Assembly (NCBI RefSeq): GCF_052324685.1
Contig: NW_027506903.1
Location: 448,897 to 512,896 of the forward strand
Length of the DNA stretch: 64,000 nucleotides
Reading direction: 5' to 3'
DNA from: Brachyhypopomus gauderio
Lineage: Eukaryota; Chordata; Actinopteri; Gymnotiformes; Hypopomidae
Below the pieces are notes generated by a model. It saw nothing but the letters and a program-made list of their open reading frames with translations, was not told where the DNA came from and ran no database searches. Both the position numbers and the translations under genes were made by a program. Below are positions 36,009 through 50,951 of the stretch, in pieces; within the stretch, counting starts at the first letter, position 1; each line of letters opens with the position of its first letter.

Positions 36009-37593
36009 GAGGAGATTTGGAGCCCATACAATGGCAAGGTTTCTGGCATGCATGTTAGTCTCAGAAGCGTGCTTGGCCATCCGGACTAAGTGTCTCATCA
36101 AATATTGCAGGGTCCTGCATGAGAAACACCATTAGGAGACAAACAGGAACGCAGTGACTGTTAGCATCTCCCTGGGGTGGTGACCTGCCTTGTTGTTCAC
36201 CTGTCGTGCCCAAACAGGTTGATTTGTTTACCTGTAGTGGAGACTGGGCAGGTCACTGAGAACCTCCCTGATCTTCACCAGTCTCTCATTTTCCAGTTGA
36301 ACGGCCACGGCTTCCTGATAGAGAAGATAGAAAAGTTTGAACACAGAGTTACAAAGGAAAACAAGTGACCACCCAAGCGATCTGTAGCAATCTGTTACAG
36401 ATGCATTGCAGAACCGAGCAGTTAGGGTCCAGTTGCCTATACACATCTTGAAGGAAGAGTTTGGCAAATTCCCTGCACTGCTATATAAAATCTTCTAATT
36501 TTTTTTATTGCACTTGCATGTGAAATGCACTCTTACTCCCCTGCCCTGAGGGTTTTTCCACTGCAGTAGCTCTGCTACCTGATGTCTGAGTCTCCTGCTT
36601 TTGTGTCTGCACTGATGTTTTTGTCGGATGAGTGATACCTACAGCAAAACGGTCGTAGAGCTGGTATGTGAGCAGAGGGTTGGGCAGCTCTCTGAAATAG
36701 GCCTTGCACAGGGAACTGACACAGTGAATATCCTGCAAATAAACATCCTTATTCAAGTCTGGGGTGCCTTCGATGTCAAACTCGGACCTGCGGATAAAAC
36801 ATTAGGATAGATGAAACGTCAAAGCATATGTCAAGGTGAGGTTTGAGTGGTAGTATGCCAAAATGAAACAACACACACCTTAGTTTCTGGGTGTTGGATG
36901 ACACTCCAGACAGTCGGTAGATTCCATCAACAATCCCGTGTTCCTCGATGAATTCACTGCAGCTGCGAAGCACATGAGGAACTATGAGAGAAAAAGAGAA
37001 AGAGAGAGGCAGACGTCATAACCTGAGAAAGAGAGACAGATTTCTTAACCTGAGAAAGAGACACAGATGTCAGAACCTGAGAGAGAGACAGATGTCATAA
37101 CATGAGAGGCAATCAGTAAAATCCTCCCCATTCTTAGTTTGTGTAACTAAACCACTCCTATTTTCCTATTATTCCTATCCTATTTTCTGAAACTGGACTT
37201 CCAATGCTTTAGCCTGACTGTCCTTGATCGTCGTGCCTGTAAATAAATCCTGACTTGACGGAGAGAGAAAGATCGAGAGAGAGAGAGAGGTTGGATGAGA
37301 GAGAGTTGAGGGGCAGAGAACAAGTATTGTCAGGAAACGGAGAATCATGACAATTTACAACCAGGCTGTTCTTGGGTACTCTCCAAATACATAAGATATA
37401 TTCTATGAAATTATATATTCACATCCATATGCATGAAATTATATATTCACACACATGTGCATGAAATAAGATACATGCACGTAATAACGATCAATATGTA
37501 CTCACTTTCCTGATTGGTTGAAGCTAAGTGCTCCAGCAGGTCACAGCCAAACACCTTATCTTTGCTCCCTCCTTTCCTTCGTCCTCTTTTCAT
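29124..37593 (-). CDS. arhgap30: Rho GTPase-activating protein 30, complete, 13 coding exons
   Basis: Stimulates GTP hydrolysis by Rac1/RhoA-type GTPases and so affects actin and adhesion (known for the family). Exons: 37593-37506, 36981-36879, 36787-36643, 36314-36232, 36114-36007, 35901-35771, 35681-35513, 34614-34517, 34258-34187, 34040-33312, 33197-33058, 31731-31028, 30927-29124. All phases agree; 1457 residues. The RhoGAP domain spans about residues 18-210, with the arginine finger in GIYRLSG (Arg52), [20 protein letters not shown] and [21 protein letters not shown]30 landmarks downstream are [46 protein letters not shown] and SMCFDEAVA. The protein is longer than human ARHGAP30 (about 1100) because of Glu/Asp/Lys-rich low-complexity regions in exons 10, 12 and 13. 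Its neighbour nectin4 is also its neighbour in human 1q23, supporting arhgap30 over arhgap31. Confidence 0.95.
31855..33005 (+). mobile_element. L2-type LINE fragment in an arhgap30 intron
   Basis: Plus-strand reverse-transcriptase sequence lies in the intron between exons 11 and 12. [11 protein letters not shown] and [13 protein letters not shown] are the conserved RT blocks. Codons 32195-32605 then continue the RT C-terminal part ([24 protein letters not shown]). The frame shifts by one base just before PQGS, and another break lies near 32130. After about 32580 the rest of the ORF is deleted and joined to the typical 3' tail (GTAAAGCTGCTTTGTGACAA, then TTGAT repeats ending near 33005). It is 5'-truncated and dead, and antisense to its host gene. 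Confidence 0.8.
35977..36006. repeat. (CA)n microsatellite touching an arhgap30 splice donor
   Basis: Thirty bases of AC repeat. On the minus strand this is the (GT)n that immediately follows exon 5 (ending 36007), so the donor GT is the first repeat unit. Confidence 0.9.
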
Positions 37594-37625
37594 CTTGGAG
37601 ATAGTCCACCACCACTCTCACATTC

Positions 37626-37731
<106 letters not shown>

Positions 37732-38185
37732 ATGTTTCTCTTAGTTAATGTTGGGATACGTGATGATAACCATATGCATGATGTTCATATGCAGTGGTTT
37801 GCGTGTGCACCCACACTCCTAAACATTTGCTTAAGTTATCGTGTAACTACGAAGAGTCCTCCAGTACTCTTCTATGATCTACATCACTGCATTTGTCATT
37901 AGATTTTGTTGAAATGTAAATGAGCCGAATAGTCTCAAGAGAAGTAACAAAAAAATAGGATGAGAAAATGAATTTTTTATCATTTACACTGAAAGGAAGA
38001 AAAAGTGGAAAAAATAAACAATCAGAATAGGTACACAATATTATTAATCAGGAAACACTGTATTTATGCCTGCAATGCTCTACTGCATTATATAGATGCA
38101 ATTTTGCAGCCTGTCAATCACAGTTTAACATACAATGTACATAAAAATTGTTGCGAAACTTTAAAAAAATGAAAACGACAAAAAC

Positions 38186-38587
38186 CTAACACTCTTCTTT
38201 TTCACGCAAAGAATAGGGCACCAAAAACCCAACGCTCTTCCTGTCCTTGCTAACGCTAAGGCACCAAAGCTTTTTCACACGTACTCCCATCAAGCTCAGC
38301 TCCGGTCCGATTTCTGCCCTCACAACAGCTCCTTTGTGGTGCTGCTGTCCGCAACAAAACGAAGTGTACGTCTTCACCTCCAATATCACCAAAGTGGAAC
38401 TGACCCACCCAACCTCAACCTCAACCTGAACACCGTGCCTGAGTATAGCCCTTACCGCTAGCATAGCCCAGCTTCCTATTCTTGTCTTTGTCAACGCTCT
38501 TAGTGATTCTAAGACCACTCCCTTCATTTTCACCACCAGTCTCACTTCTAGCACCTGTTCGCTGATGTACGGACAATCTGTCCCCAT
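38186..38587 (-). other. Unexplained 133-codon ORF upstream of arhgap30
   Basis: An open minus-strand frame (MGTDCPYISEQVLEVRLVV...) with low-hydrophobic, Val/Arg/Lys-rich content, about 600 bp upstream of arhgap30. The opposite strand and another frame are also open here (38421-38609 minus; 38615-38881 plus, adjacent), which points to base composition or a repeat-derived sequence. I recognise no family. It could be a 5' exon, a transposon remnant or chance. Confidence 0.2.
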
Positions 38588-39404
38588 TTTTTAAATTTCT
38601 GGACAGCAAACGTATTGCTCAGGCTGTTCGGTTTGGGATCTCTCTCTCTACTGAATGTCTTTGTCAGCACTTGTGGCCTCCATATTCATCTCTCTCACTC
38701 TTTCTCCTGTGCTGCCTGCGGAAATGAGACATCACGGTGCAAGGCCCTGCCACACGGCCCCTGCGTTGGGGCATACGCCGTCAGAGAGCCCTCAAATCTC
38801 TCCGCCTCATGCTGTGAAATAAACCACCGCCTCACTTCCCTGCTCGCCTCTACGGTCTACCAGGCCAATACAACGTTTTAAAAGTGTAGCAACAAAAGAA
38901 CTAAAATGAGAATTCAAGAGAAGTCAGCTACCCTTACCTTTCAATGCACCGGCACTAGTCAAAGCCCAAGTAGCATCAGTGACGCAAGAAACCACTAAAC
39001 TTCCCTTAGTTACTTCCTGACTGTTTAGTTTCTCTCTGTCTTAATTCTCCATTTTTAATCCACTACTCTATTTCTGTCAGGGGCCTCTGTCTAGCTATCT
39101 AGCTGTTTATCTAAATGAAACGAGGTTTTTACGTTATGAATGATATGAAGTTACTGGGCTACATAAAAACAGTTATTGCAAGCTTTCTCTCTCTCTCTCT
39201 CATAATATTGATGTATTCATAATTAAAATTTGTCTTGGTGTGTATTTATATGTAGACTTGCTTTCTATCTCTTACAAGACAGAGAAGAAACTGCCACATT
39301 ACCACAACATAATGCCACCACACAACAGTGAGAGCAGTGATTTAAAACGATAGTCTACACTGCTGTTATTTTTGGCAGTTTACTGCTGGGTGTGTGTCCT
39401 AATG

Positions 39405-39448
39405 CCCCCCCCCCCCCCCCCCCAAAAAAAAAAAAAAAAAAAAAAAAA
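39405..39448. repeat. C19-A25 homopolymer junction
   Basis: A run of 19 C is followed directly by about 25 A. Such junctions are prone to sequencing error, and the lengths should be treated as approximate. The A-run could be a retroposon tail, but no retroposon body was recognised beside it. Confidence 0.9.
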
Positions 39449-39866
39449 GTACACAAGAACTTGTATCCTAAAAGTTTGTTGATGGCTATTAAGTCATGAT
39501 GAAGTATGCATTCATATGCATTATTATACGAATAGTTTCCGGTTAGGATAGCTTGTGAAACAGCACAAGGCAATTTAAATGCATAAAATAGTATACCCGC
39601 GCTAATTACACTGCGAGAGAAATATAATGTTTACGGTAGTGACGTACGCCAGTACCGGAAGAAAAAATATGCGAATATTTGTTGAGCCGACGATGTGAAC
39701 ATCCGTTGCATTTACTATGCTAACAGCCTATTTCCATTTGTGGAAGAGTTTTTTATAAAAGAAATATATCAAAGTCTAGCCGCCGAGAGAGGTTTAGTGC
39801 TCCGTGAGAGATCTCTCACGTGTTCAACAAAACAAAAAAAGCTGGTGAGGCAGAGACGTTTATAAA

Positions 39867-42245
39867 ATGGCACAATACACTTTCCAGGAGCAGTTGGTGT
39901 CCATCATGGAGATACTGGCCAAAGCGGCCGTTGCAGAAATCAACAGACGTGTGGACGACAGCTGTGCCGTGCTTCGCCTCGAGTTGTCCCGAAGTCAAAA
40001 AGACATCGACACGCTGAAAAGAAAATGTCAAGTGATCGAGAACGAATTGAGAAAAGCGCGTGGACGAGGCAGAAAGAAAGGTAACGTGACCATAAGAGTC
40101 CTTAAGCTTCGTTTCAGATGCATTTTTCCTCGTTTATAAGTTTTTCTTGCATTTATTGTTCATGCATCACTTTTTATAGCTATTTAATATATATTTACCG
40201 TGTAAATCGTATAAATCTCATATGCATAAAATATTCGTTACAGGTAGACTACCTTGTTCGATTTTTACAATGCTAATTATGTTAATTTACGTTAACTAAG
40301 TCTGCTGAAATATACTGATTTTCCCCACACAGTGTTCATCTGTGGGACTTCCGAGAAACTCTCTATGCCTTTCCAAAGTGCCCGAGGAGCTGGTGCAGAC
40401 GTGCGCAGAGCTGAACAGACTGTTACACTACAAGATGCAGACCCCGAACCACCTATACAACATGTATGAAAAGCAGTTCACTATAGATAGATAGATAAGA
40501 GGTCTGTTTCTGATTTGTTGAATCGAGATATATTCACCATTTGATCCCCCACATAAATATTCAAAATCACATGGGTCATTGAATGTTTTTTTTTTATATA
40601 TATATAATAAATGTACTTTTAATACATCACAGTTTGTTACCATATGTAATGATATAACAACGATTATTTAATTACATTATAAATATTATCTATAATTATC
40701 CATTATTATCCACAATGAATTTTCTGGAACACATACAGCAGATCCATAAACTTGTCTTTGTGCTTCACTGTAGACTATCCAAATTCTTGAGGATGGATCT
40801 GAGGCCCCAATCATCAAGGAGGAGGGAACTGAAAATGAGCCGTGGATTATTGAAGAAGGTAAGATGTACGGAAGGGTTAAAAAGGCCCTGTATATTCAGA
40901 TGGATGCTTAACAAATGTGTTTAGTTGTTTAAGACAACACAGCGTCATTGATGAGTCCCATTACATCTTGCTCCTAGTTTAATGTCAAGGGTTCATCCTT
41001 GTGACTGGGATAATTAAGTGTACAAGCCAAGCTAATGAGGTCCTTTGCATAAAAAATCCTATGACATGTAGGTCATGTGGTTTAATCGTATGTTTTCCTT
41101 TTTCAGAAGCAGGACCGTTTCCTTTTGAGCATGGGGGTAACGTGTCCCGAGAACCAGCACAGGAGACACCTGAAGCCCAAGGCCAGCTTCCTGAAGACAT
41201 GGAACCACAGAGCACACACTTTGCCCGCATCCGGTCTTCGGTGGAACAGGTTAAGAGTGATGAGGAAGGAACCGGTAGATTCAGATTGCACGTGAAAGCT
41301 GAGAAGGAGGAAGAGGAAGAGAGAGGCAGGCAGGGAGTCGTAGTGGAGGGGGCGGAGCAGAGAGACGGAGAGATGGAGTTTGCTCTGGAGGAGAGGGACG
41401 TCCACCTGGAGTTCGCTCTGGAGGAGAGGGAGGCCCACCTGTGGCACCCTGTCCCCGAGGAGCAGATATCTGGTGAGGCTGAGCAGACTGACAAGTCCTT
41501 CCCCCCCGCCCAACTCTCACGCGATATGTCAGTGTTTCCTCAGCACTTGGATACAGCCATGGAACAGTCTGGAAGCTCCGCCCTCCCTCCCGAGAGCACC
41601 CCGATCGATCTGTACGGCACCCATGAGCAACCCCATGCAGCCTGGACCAGGGACAGGAGAGCCCAGGCCGACCCCGCCGTTCAGAGGCTGAGGCACGACG
41701 GGCTGCCCCCAGGGCCCACGCAGCCCAACGCCCTGCTCCCGCACCACAGGACTCCGGCCCGGCCGGGCCAGGCCGGAGCCGAGACGTCCTCCCAGGCGGG
41801 CCCCGGCCCGGCCGGCCAGGCGGGACCGGGCTACAGCCGCGGTGGCCTCGGCGCCGTCCGGCGGCTGCGTGCGCACTGGCGGGTCAGCACGGCCGGTGAA
41901 CGCCGTTTCAGCTGCTCCTTCTGCGAGAGACGCTTCGTGCGGTTCGGGCAGCTGAAGGAACACCTGCGGAGCCACACAGGTGAGAGACCGTACACCTGTA
42001 CCCAGTGCGGACGCAGCTTCACCAAGCAGGGCAACCTGATCCGGCACGCCGTGGTGCACAGCGGGGAGAAACCCTACCAGTGTTCCCTCTGCGGGAAGTG
42101 CTTCACCCAGCGTTCCAGCCTCAAATCCCACCAGAAGACGCATACGCCAGAGAGGGACGGTATCCTGCAGGGACTGCCTGTGTACCAGTCGGTCAGAGAC
42201 TCACATGGTGGCTTGTCAGTAACTCAGACCAGGGGTTTTCTATAG
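39867..42245 (+). CDS. C2H2 zinc-finger protein, three fingers, four exons (ZnfE)
   Basis: Exons 39867-40080, 40333-40463, 40774-40858 and 41107-42245 join in frame (phases 1, 0, 1) to give 522 residues. Exon 1 is the family module (FQEQLVSIMEILAKAAVAEIN...). Exon 3 gives PIIKEEGTENE, a Psi-K-x-E site, and exon 4 adds HVKAEKEEEEE. The linker has a near-repeat (EFALEERDVH / EFALEEREAH) and a Pro/Gly/Ala-rich, strongly GC-biased part (about 41690-41900). Fingers lie at about 411-433, 439-461 and 467-489, with helix residues RFGQLKE, KQGNLIR and QRSSLKS. A 33-residue tail follows the last finger. It is on the opposite strand to ZnfA-D, beyond arhgap30. Likely a DNA-binding regulator; no named orthologue assigned. 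Confidence 0.88.
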
Positions 42246-43570
42246 TGACAAGCCCCAATAGCAAATTATGCTTATAACTTGTAGCATACGTCTTTGCATT
42301 ATGCTTAAATGCAAAATGGTCACGAAATGGTCTCTGAAGTGTAAAGGATCTAGGATGTAAGTTTTGAAATATCCAATGTCTTGTTTTTAATGTATGTTTT
42401 ATGTTCTGTGTCTTCTAATACTGCTGAATCATGCCCGTCTGCATACTTTAACAGTTATGTGCTTACTGTGTAATATAAGTTATTATAATTTATAAAAATT
42501 GTTTTATTTTAGAATTAGGCAGTAGCTTTCCTATAGTTTTTCCTTGGAATTCTTTGATAATTTAGAGTAATAAAAATAAAGATGTATCTAAAATCTGTTT
42601 CTGTGTGTCTTTATCTATATACTGAACACAAGACAGGTTTACACAGAATTTTATTATATATATTTTTCCCCCAAGATGTTTTCTTAAGGGTTTAAGTAAT
42701 GTCTGTGTGAGGCCATCTATTGTTTTGTTGCTATTGGACACAGGTATATTTGACAATACATGAATGGCATAACCATAGTGGGCAAAACATTTAGGAAGGA
42801 AAGTTTATGGCAGTTACTAATATTGAAATAACGTTGATAAAATTTGATGCAGGTCTATATTATCCATCTTACACCAGCACTTCTTTATAACCAAACTTAT
42901 CTTCTCCTTACTGATGGACACAAAACAGAGACAGATCCTAACCAAGCACAGGCTCTGTGACCACAGTCTAGCTATAGAAAAGGGACAGACAGAAAAACCT
43001 GGACAGAGGACAGAATATGCTGTCACTGCATGACAGGTGAGGTTGAACTCACAATTCGGCCCTACACAAACACACACATCTGTTAATGTTATTATATTAC
43101 TACACTATTACTATTTTAAAACGTAAACATTTTCATTGCTTTGGCAATATTGTATGTTATACAGTCAATAAAGTCATGTTGACATAAACTGAGAGAATTC
43201 TGTGCTAAAATCTGTCATATTAGATATGACTTTTACAAACTAAAAATGAATGTAATGTCAAATGCATTTGTTCATTCGTTCATTTGGTGTCGGAAAGGTG
43301 TAACGATCTTGATAACTTACGTATAGCTAAACACTCAAAAACCGGTGAGTTTCTATTATGAATAGTATTAGGCTATTATCCACAAGGTTTACGGTAGGTG
43401 ACAGTCAAACCGGAACTAGCCGTCACTGTACAGCAGCGAGCAGCAGAATCTAGCTAGCCGCTTAAGATCAAGTGTTTTGGTCCAATTCACATGCAGACAC
43501 ATTGCTTCGTCTTTGACACGTACCAAGAAAGGTCTAACTGAACACTTGAGCTAAATCATCCAAACCGACG
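42246..43570. other. ZnfE 3' flank and ZnfF upstream region
   Basis: Two overlapping-spaced AATAAA signals (42569-42574 and 42575-42580), about 325 bp after the ZnfE stop, probably end its mRNA. The rest is AT-rich and shows no gene; the last few hundred bases should contain the ZnfF promoter. Confidence 0.6.
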
Positions 43571-45060
<1,490 letters not shown>

Positions 45061-46856
45061 AAGTGGGGAAAAACCAGATAGAGAACTCAACTGTTTATGT
45101 GCAATTTTTATTCCCTCATAGGTAAACCCAGCACCGTGTTATTTTGGTTTTCCTAATTTTAGATGTGTGTGTGTGTGTTTATTTTTACAATAAACAAAGT
45201 TTTATAACATTTGTATCACACAGAACAAAATGTACAGCAAAATACAGGACTATACAAAAAAAAACTTATCAAAAAGAAACATTATTCTTATCTTGTTCAT
45301 TTATATGCTCAAACTCATAGAAATGAACACAGAAAACACTTTGCACATGTGAAATTTCTTTCAACATTAAATACTCATAGGATACTGGTAAGGCACTAGT
45401 CACTAAACTAAGCAGGACATCTACATCAAGTCTTATCTCTCCTCTTACTGTAAAGAGCCTAATAGATTTAGGCATTTACATACAGCACGTTTACATGCAC
45501 ACGATAATCTGATTACTGAGAATAACCAGATTAAGGTGATAGTTAATATAGGTGTCTGTTGCCATGCAGTCTAGTGTTTAATCAGCGAATTTGATCTCCG
45601 ACTTGGGTGCAAAAAAAAAAAAAAAAACTAATTACATGCCACAGTCTTTGAAATATTTGAGTATTTCAAAGGTTACGCTTATAGCAATTTCAAATTTAAT
45701 TCTGCTCAAATTAAACCGATTAAGGTCTTCACAGCAAAGTTGAATAACAGGCTCTGCTTTAATGCTTCTGATAATTTCTTAACATACCTGTAGATGCACA
45801 GATCATTACAGTGCTGAAAAAGTCCTTTTACTCGTAATACCCTGAGGTAATTGATGCAGAGGCCACGTAACGCAGGTCAGCACGACTGGCAAAACCACGG
45901 CAGTACAACAGCGTTACGGCTGGACATTCAGGCAGTCGAGGCCGGTGGTGCCGTCTGCAGACGCTCCACAGTTTACACCTAAACAAACTCCGGCCAACCC
46001 AGCTGTCCGAACACGCGTGTCCCACGGGGACCGGTGGGCGGCGACCTGCTCGGCTGGGGGTGCGGGTACCAAGATGACGGGACCTGCTCGGTAGTGGGTG
46101 CAGAAACCAAAACACCAACAACTTTTTGGCTGATTAATGAGATTCATGCTGTTCCTTCTGATTCACTCTTGATCACGGTTTGATAAAGTTTTTGGCTGTG
46201 GTGTAAGTCAGTGGTATGAGCCAGCTGTTTATACATGTCAGGTGATACTTTAACATGACATATTTCTAATTTTAAACTCGTACTTCTTACCATCTTGCAT
46301 GTAACATTTCCCTATTTGTACAGCGCTCCACCAAAAGGTAAAATATCCATCTTATGGTCTCTTCTATTCCAGGTTGATTTGACTCTGATGAGGAGCTGTT
46401 AGAAAATCGGTCTTAAAGCATCTACTGTTCAGTGATGCAGAGAGAAGTGTCTGGGCACAGGAGGAAATGGACGTTTATTAAAAGGTTCTCTTGTGGGGAT
46501 GTGTGGTAACGCGATTCTGGCATTCACCTCCGTTTACTCGAGAGTGCAGGAGCGACAGGCACGCGGTGAGTTTCCTGGAAGAAGTGACGAGCGCGTGGAG
46601 GTTGGTGGGCGGAGCTTTGGTGGGGCGGAGCTTTGGTGCGCTGCGCCACGCCCTTCATTCATTCTTGAGGAGTTCACAGGTTCACGGCAGCAGACGAAGG
46701 CAGCACAAGAATGAGATGCCACACACGACAGCCTTGACTTGTCTCTCAAGGCACTATGCAGGCAATAGTAAGTGGGGGGGGGGGGATTTAGATTATCTGG
46801 CAACATGGTTGCTGCGTTAGTTAGACTGAGGCTTCAGTCGGAGTACAAGGGGAGTA
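45061..46856. other. Convergent intergenic region between ZnfF and nectin4
   Basis: The 3' ends of both genes face each other here. AATAAA at 45189-45194 serves ZnfF. Runs of A (45611-45627) and G (46776-46785) occur. The part next to 46856 is probably nectin4 3' UTR. No further gene recognised. Confidence 0.5.
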
Positions 46857-49800
46857 TTAGATGATCTGGCCATGTGGGTGCAGTATTATGGCGTTAGCGT
46901 GAGGCTTTGGTAGGAGATTGCCGTTGCTGTAGTGGAAGTGGTTGGCGAGCGCTTCCGAGATCTCATAGGAGCCAGGGGTGCAGTCACCTTCCTCTCCTTC
47001 CGTCACTCCCTCTCTCTGTCCCCATTCTTCTTTCTCCATCGTTCCTTCTCTCAGGGGCGCCAAGCTCACGGACAACGGTGGGGGGCTCTGGTCCACGCGA
47101 GGATCCTGTTCCTTATTAAGCATAAAGGAATGGAGACAACGTAGTTACTCTTTACACCATAGCCACAGAGAACACGTCTGAAGCAAGATAAACCCCACTG
47201 AAACTATTACTGTTATTACTCACCATAGACAACGTGCTGTTCTTCAAGAAGGACTCCACCCTGCGCCTGCGTTCTGTCCTCTCCGCCTCCGTCTCCCTCC
47301 TCCTCCCGCTCCCTCGCTCCGAATGGCAGGCCGGGTAGATGGCCGGCCGGCCGAGGCTGTCAAAGTCTCCGTCCCTCAGTGCTTCTCTCTGCTCGAACAA
47401 CATCAAGCTCTCCTAGCAAAGCAGAACGCAACACTAAATGTCACAACACCGGCACATGGACGTCAAATGATTACTGAAGATTTTTCGTCATTTGAAAGCC
47501 ATTAGTGTTATACAGTAAACAGACACACGGTACCTCTAGAGTTAAAAGACTAGAATTTTTCAAGACACTGTCCAATCTGATTAGTGCGCAGTCCTCAGTC
47601 TGGGAGAAGAGGAAAAACGAGAAAATGATCCAGACAAGCAATCACGAATCAGGTCTCGATATTCAGTTTCAGTGTTATGAAATGTACATGCCATCAGCGG
47701 TGTTCAAATACAGAAGTACGTTTTCTAGACTTTGAATGACAACCGGTCAGACCACATTTTTGTTCAACAGCGCATGGCATAAACCCATCTGAGCCAGTCT
47801 TTCAACATTGTGGAGCGTTTCTATTACCTGGTTTCTACGTGCTGAGGAGCTCAACAGCACAAAAAAGCCCGATTTCCGGGCGGCCACAGAGGAACGGACC
47901 AGGCTCATATCTGTTGCTGCAGGGTTTCCGTTTTCTTTTAAAGACTCACTGCCTTGATTTCAAAGTGCTATAGGCACAGTCACTACTGCTGCAGACACTA
48001 GTGTCCCGACGGCATGTTAGTGCTGCTGTGGCATTTGTGCTAATATCACAATTCACAGTCATGTTCATTTTCACTAGTGTGATGAAGGATGTGATCAGAT
48101 TGGGCTTTTGAAAACATATGTATAATATGCCTTTATTAGGGATGGATTTCGAAGTGTTCTTAGCCAAAGACTACGCTTGAATGAGTGTACAGAAAACAGC
48201 CATTATTTAAGCTGTGGAAAAAACAGAATCATTACAAGATACTCAATTATTTTGAACAAATTGGTGGATAAACACTACCTGTATTCTGGTGTCAGTACTG
48301 AAAGAGTTTAGTCTCCTCATAGAGGTCTGTCTTGAAAGATTGTTTATTTCTTCTCTGAAGAAAAAAAGAGGATGGGGAGAGAGAGAAAGAGAGATGTACA
48401 CAAAAATAAAAAATGTGAAGTAAACTTTGTTCGCTTCGATAACGTAATGGTGTATGCAGCACTACTACTGAGATTGTAAAGATGGCGGCCGCACCTCCTC
48501 TCAGTGAGCTCCCTCTTCAGTTTCTTGTTCTTGTGTCTATGGTGACGGTTCACCAGAATGATGATAATCACCATGACGACTACTAAAACACCAGCAGCTG
48601 CTCCAACTGTGATAATTAATAAGTTGTTGATGGGATCCGTAATTTGAGCCGTTTCAGAGGTTACTGCAAATACAAGAGGTGGGTGGGGGGGGTTACATTG
48701 TCCTTTTCTCTGCCTCATGGGGGCAGTGTTCATACACAAAGATCATACGAATAGCAGAACAACTTAAATGGGTAATAATTTTCAATAACAGATAGAGAAT
48801 TTGATCCAAGGAAGTGTTAAGAAACTAAGACCTAACCATAACGACATCATGAACTTATTTTCAAATTAAACGTAGAACAATGTGCTTCTTTAAATGTATT
48901 AATTAGCCGCAAGGACACAAAACCTGCCTTCATTGTTTCTGTAATAACTAATATATTGGGTTTGAGATTCCATTTTGTTTACTCACTTTGGCTATTCATA
49001 CAACAGTCATTGTTGCAAATAAACGAATCACAGTCTAGTTACCAAAGACTTAAACCACCTCCCAACTCTCACAATTACACGGATGAAAGTAAAAAAATTG
49101 AGGAGGAACCCTGTTGAAAGTAAAGGCCATTTTTTTTCCACTACAGGCATCCCTGTTCGGTGACGGATAGGCTTCCGTTTATGTGACGTCCAGGGTAGCG
49201 TCATCATTTCAGAAATAATCTCATGTGTCATTTCTGGCATTTGTTTGTTGAATCAAGAACTCGTACGTTCCCCAAAGAATTTGATTGCTCATTGAGAAGT
49301 GTAGGTCTTTTTTTCGTTTCGGTGAAAATGAATTTGATTTGGAAAATTTGGAAAATGTGTATTTTTCTGCAGTGATGTAGTAGTGATTGTGGAAGTAGTT
49401 GCATTAGGCAGAGGTCCTTGTATATGTTAGTGTTCATGGTGAACGGTGTTACATGAGATTGGTAGCATGTCTTCTAGTACATACATCAGCTAATTGTTTG
49501 TGTTGTTTTTAACTTGTTTCTCATTGAAAAATCTGCTCACCGCAAAAGTGCACACTAAGGTGTAAGCAAAATCACATTAATCAAATGTCAAACGGGAGGA
49601 AACATGTAAAAACATCTTTGCACATCAGGCAGAGAAATGCTTACCTGGAATCTCAACGTTAACCTCTGCTCTCACAAACCCAACGGTGTTCCTGGCTTCA
49701 CATTGGTACACTCCCTCGTCCGTCTTATTCAGGGGGCGGGTAAAAATGAGCCTGTTTCCTTCCACATTAACGCCTTCAGGCAAACCCCTGCCCTTCCTAA

Positions 49801-50634
49801 AGACCACATGAATAAAGTTCTTACTCTGCCAAATGTTCAGTGTCACATTCTGATACCTGACAGAGATAAGTTCCTGATAAGACTTACACATGCTCAAAAG
49901 TTAACAAACACATGTTACTGTCAAATTTTAAACCAGCTGAGTGAAACCGCCTCTGGCCAAAGAAATTATCTTTTTTTTTCTATGATACATGACAGAAGGG
50001 GCCATTTCTGTCTCTGGAGTGAACATATTTCCAACATGTCCCCTCTCTTAGCCCCGGGCCTCTCCACAGGCCTGTAATGACTATCTGTGAATAGCGCGCC
50101 ATAAGAGAACAGTAGGATTATCTTCAAACCCCAACCACCACCCCACTTAGCAGCTCAGAGGACACACCCCCGAAACTGAGTGCCTGCACACACACACACA
50201 CACACACCAATGCACCTGCGCACGCACACACACACTCGCCGGCCAGACCCCAGACAGACAGGGAGACAGACAGACAGAAAGACCCCAATACTGCACTGAA
50301 AGGGACTCTGTTGTCATGGCTACCATAAAATCAAAGGTTCTCATGTTCCAGACACACACACACACACACTGTTAGCTGCGCAGGAACCCTGCCATGAGCA
50401 GGCAGCTTTGGCTCCGTCTAGCGCAGGAGGTGAAGCGTCGGCGGGGTAATAGCACACACAGGCGTCACACTCCATACCCTCCACCCGGAGTCTCTAATCA
50501 AACTAAACCCCGTCTTTTCTGGGTGCCCGTTAAAACAGACATTTAAAGCGCACTGTGGTCATTTAGGGCTTAGGATGTGTCTACGCACTCGCCTTCCTCT
50601 GCTTCAACCTCTCTCTACCCTCCCCCTGCGCGCC

Positions 50635-50692
<58 letters not shown>

Positions 50693-50880
50693 GTGAACTG
50701 GTCTTCCTCTTGCTCTGCAGACACTGGCTGCAACGCTACACCACTACCTTTATGAGGCCATCAAAAGAGCAATTGAATTCGCAGCACTCTCGGAGCTTAA
50801 TGCCTTTTGTGTGCATGTGTGAGATTATGTGGGTACTAGTGAGATAATGAAAGAGAGGAAGACAGCGAGAGAGAGGGAGA

Positions 50881-50951
<71 letters not shown>

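Noticed and set aside
36961-37340. Repeated GAGAGAGACAGA blocks as a possible CRISPR-like or regulatory array
   Set aside because: Simple imperfect GA-rich repeats in an arhgap30 intron of a vertebrate; no spacer structure.
41529-42143. 204-codon minus-strand ORF over ZnfE
   Set aside because: Antisense to the zinc-finger exon in a GC-biased stretch; no family features.
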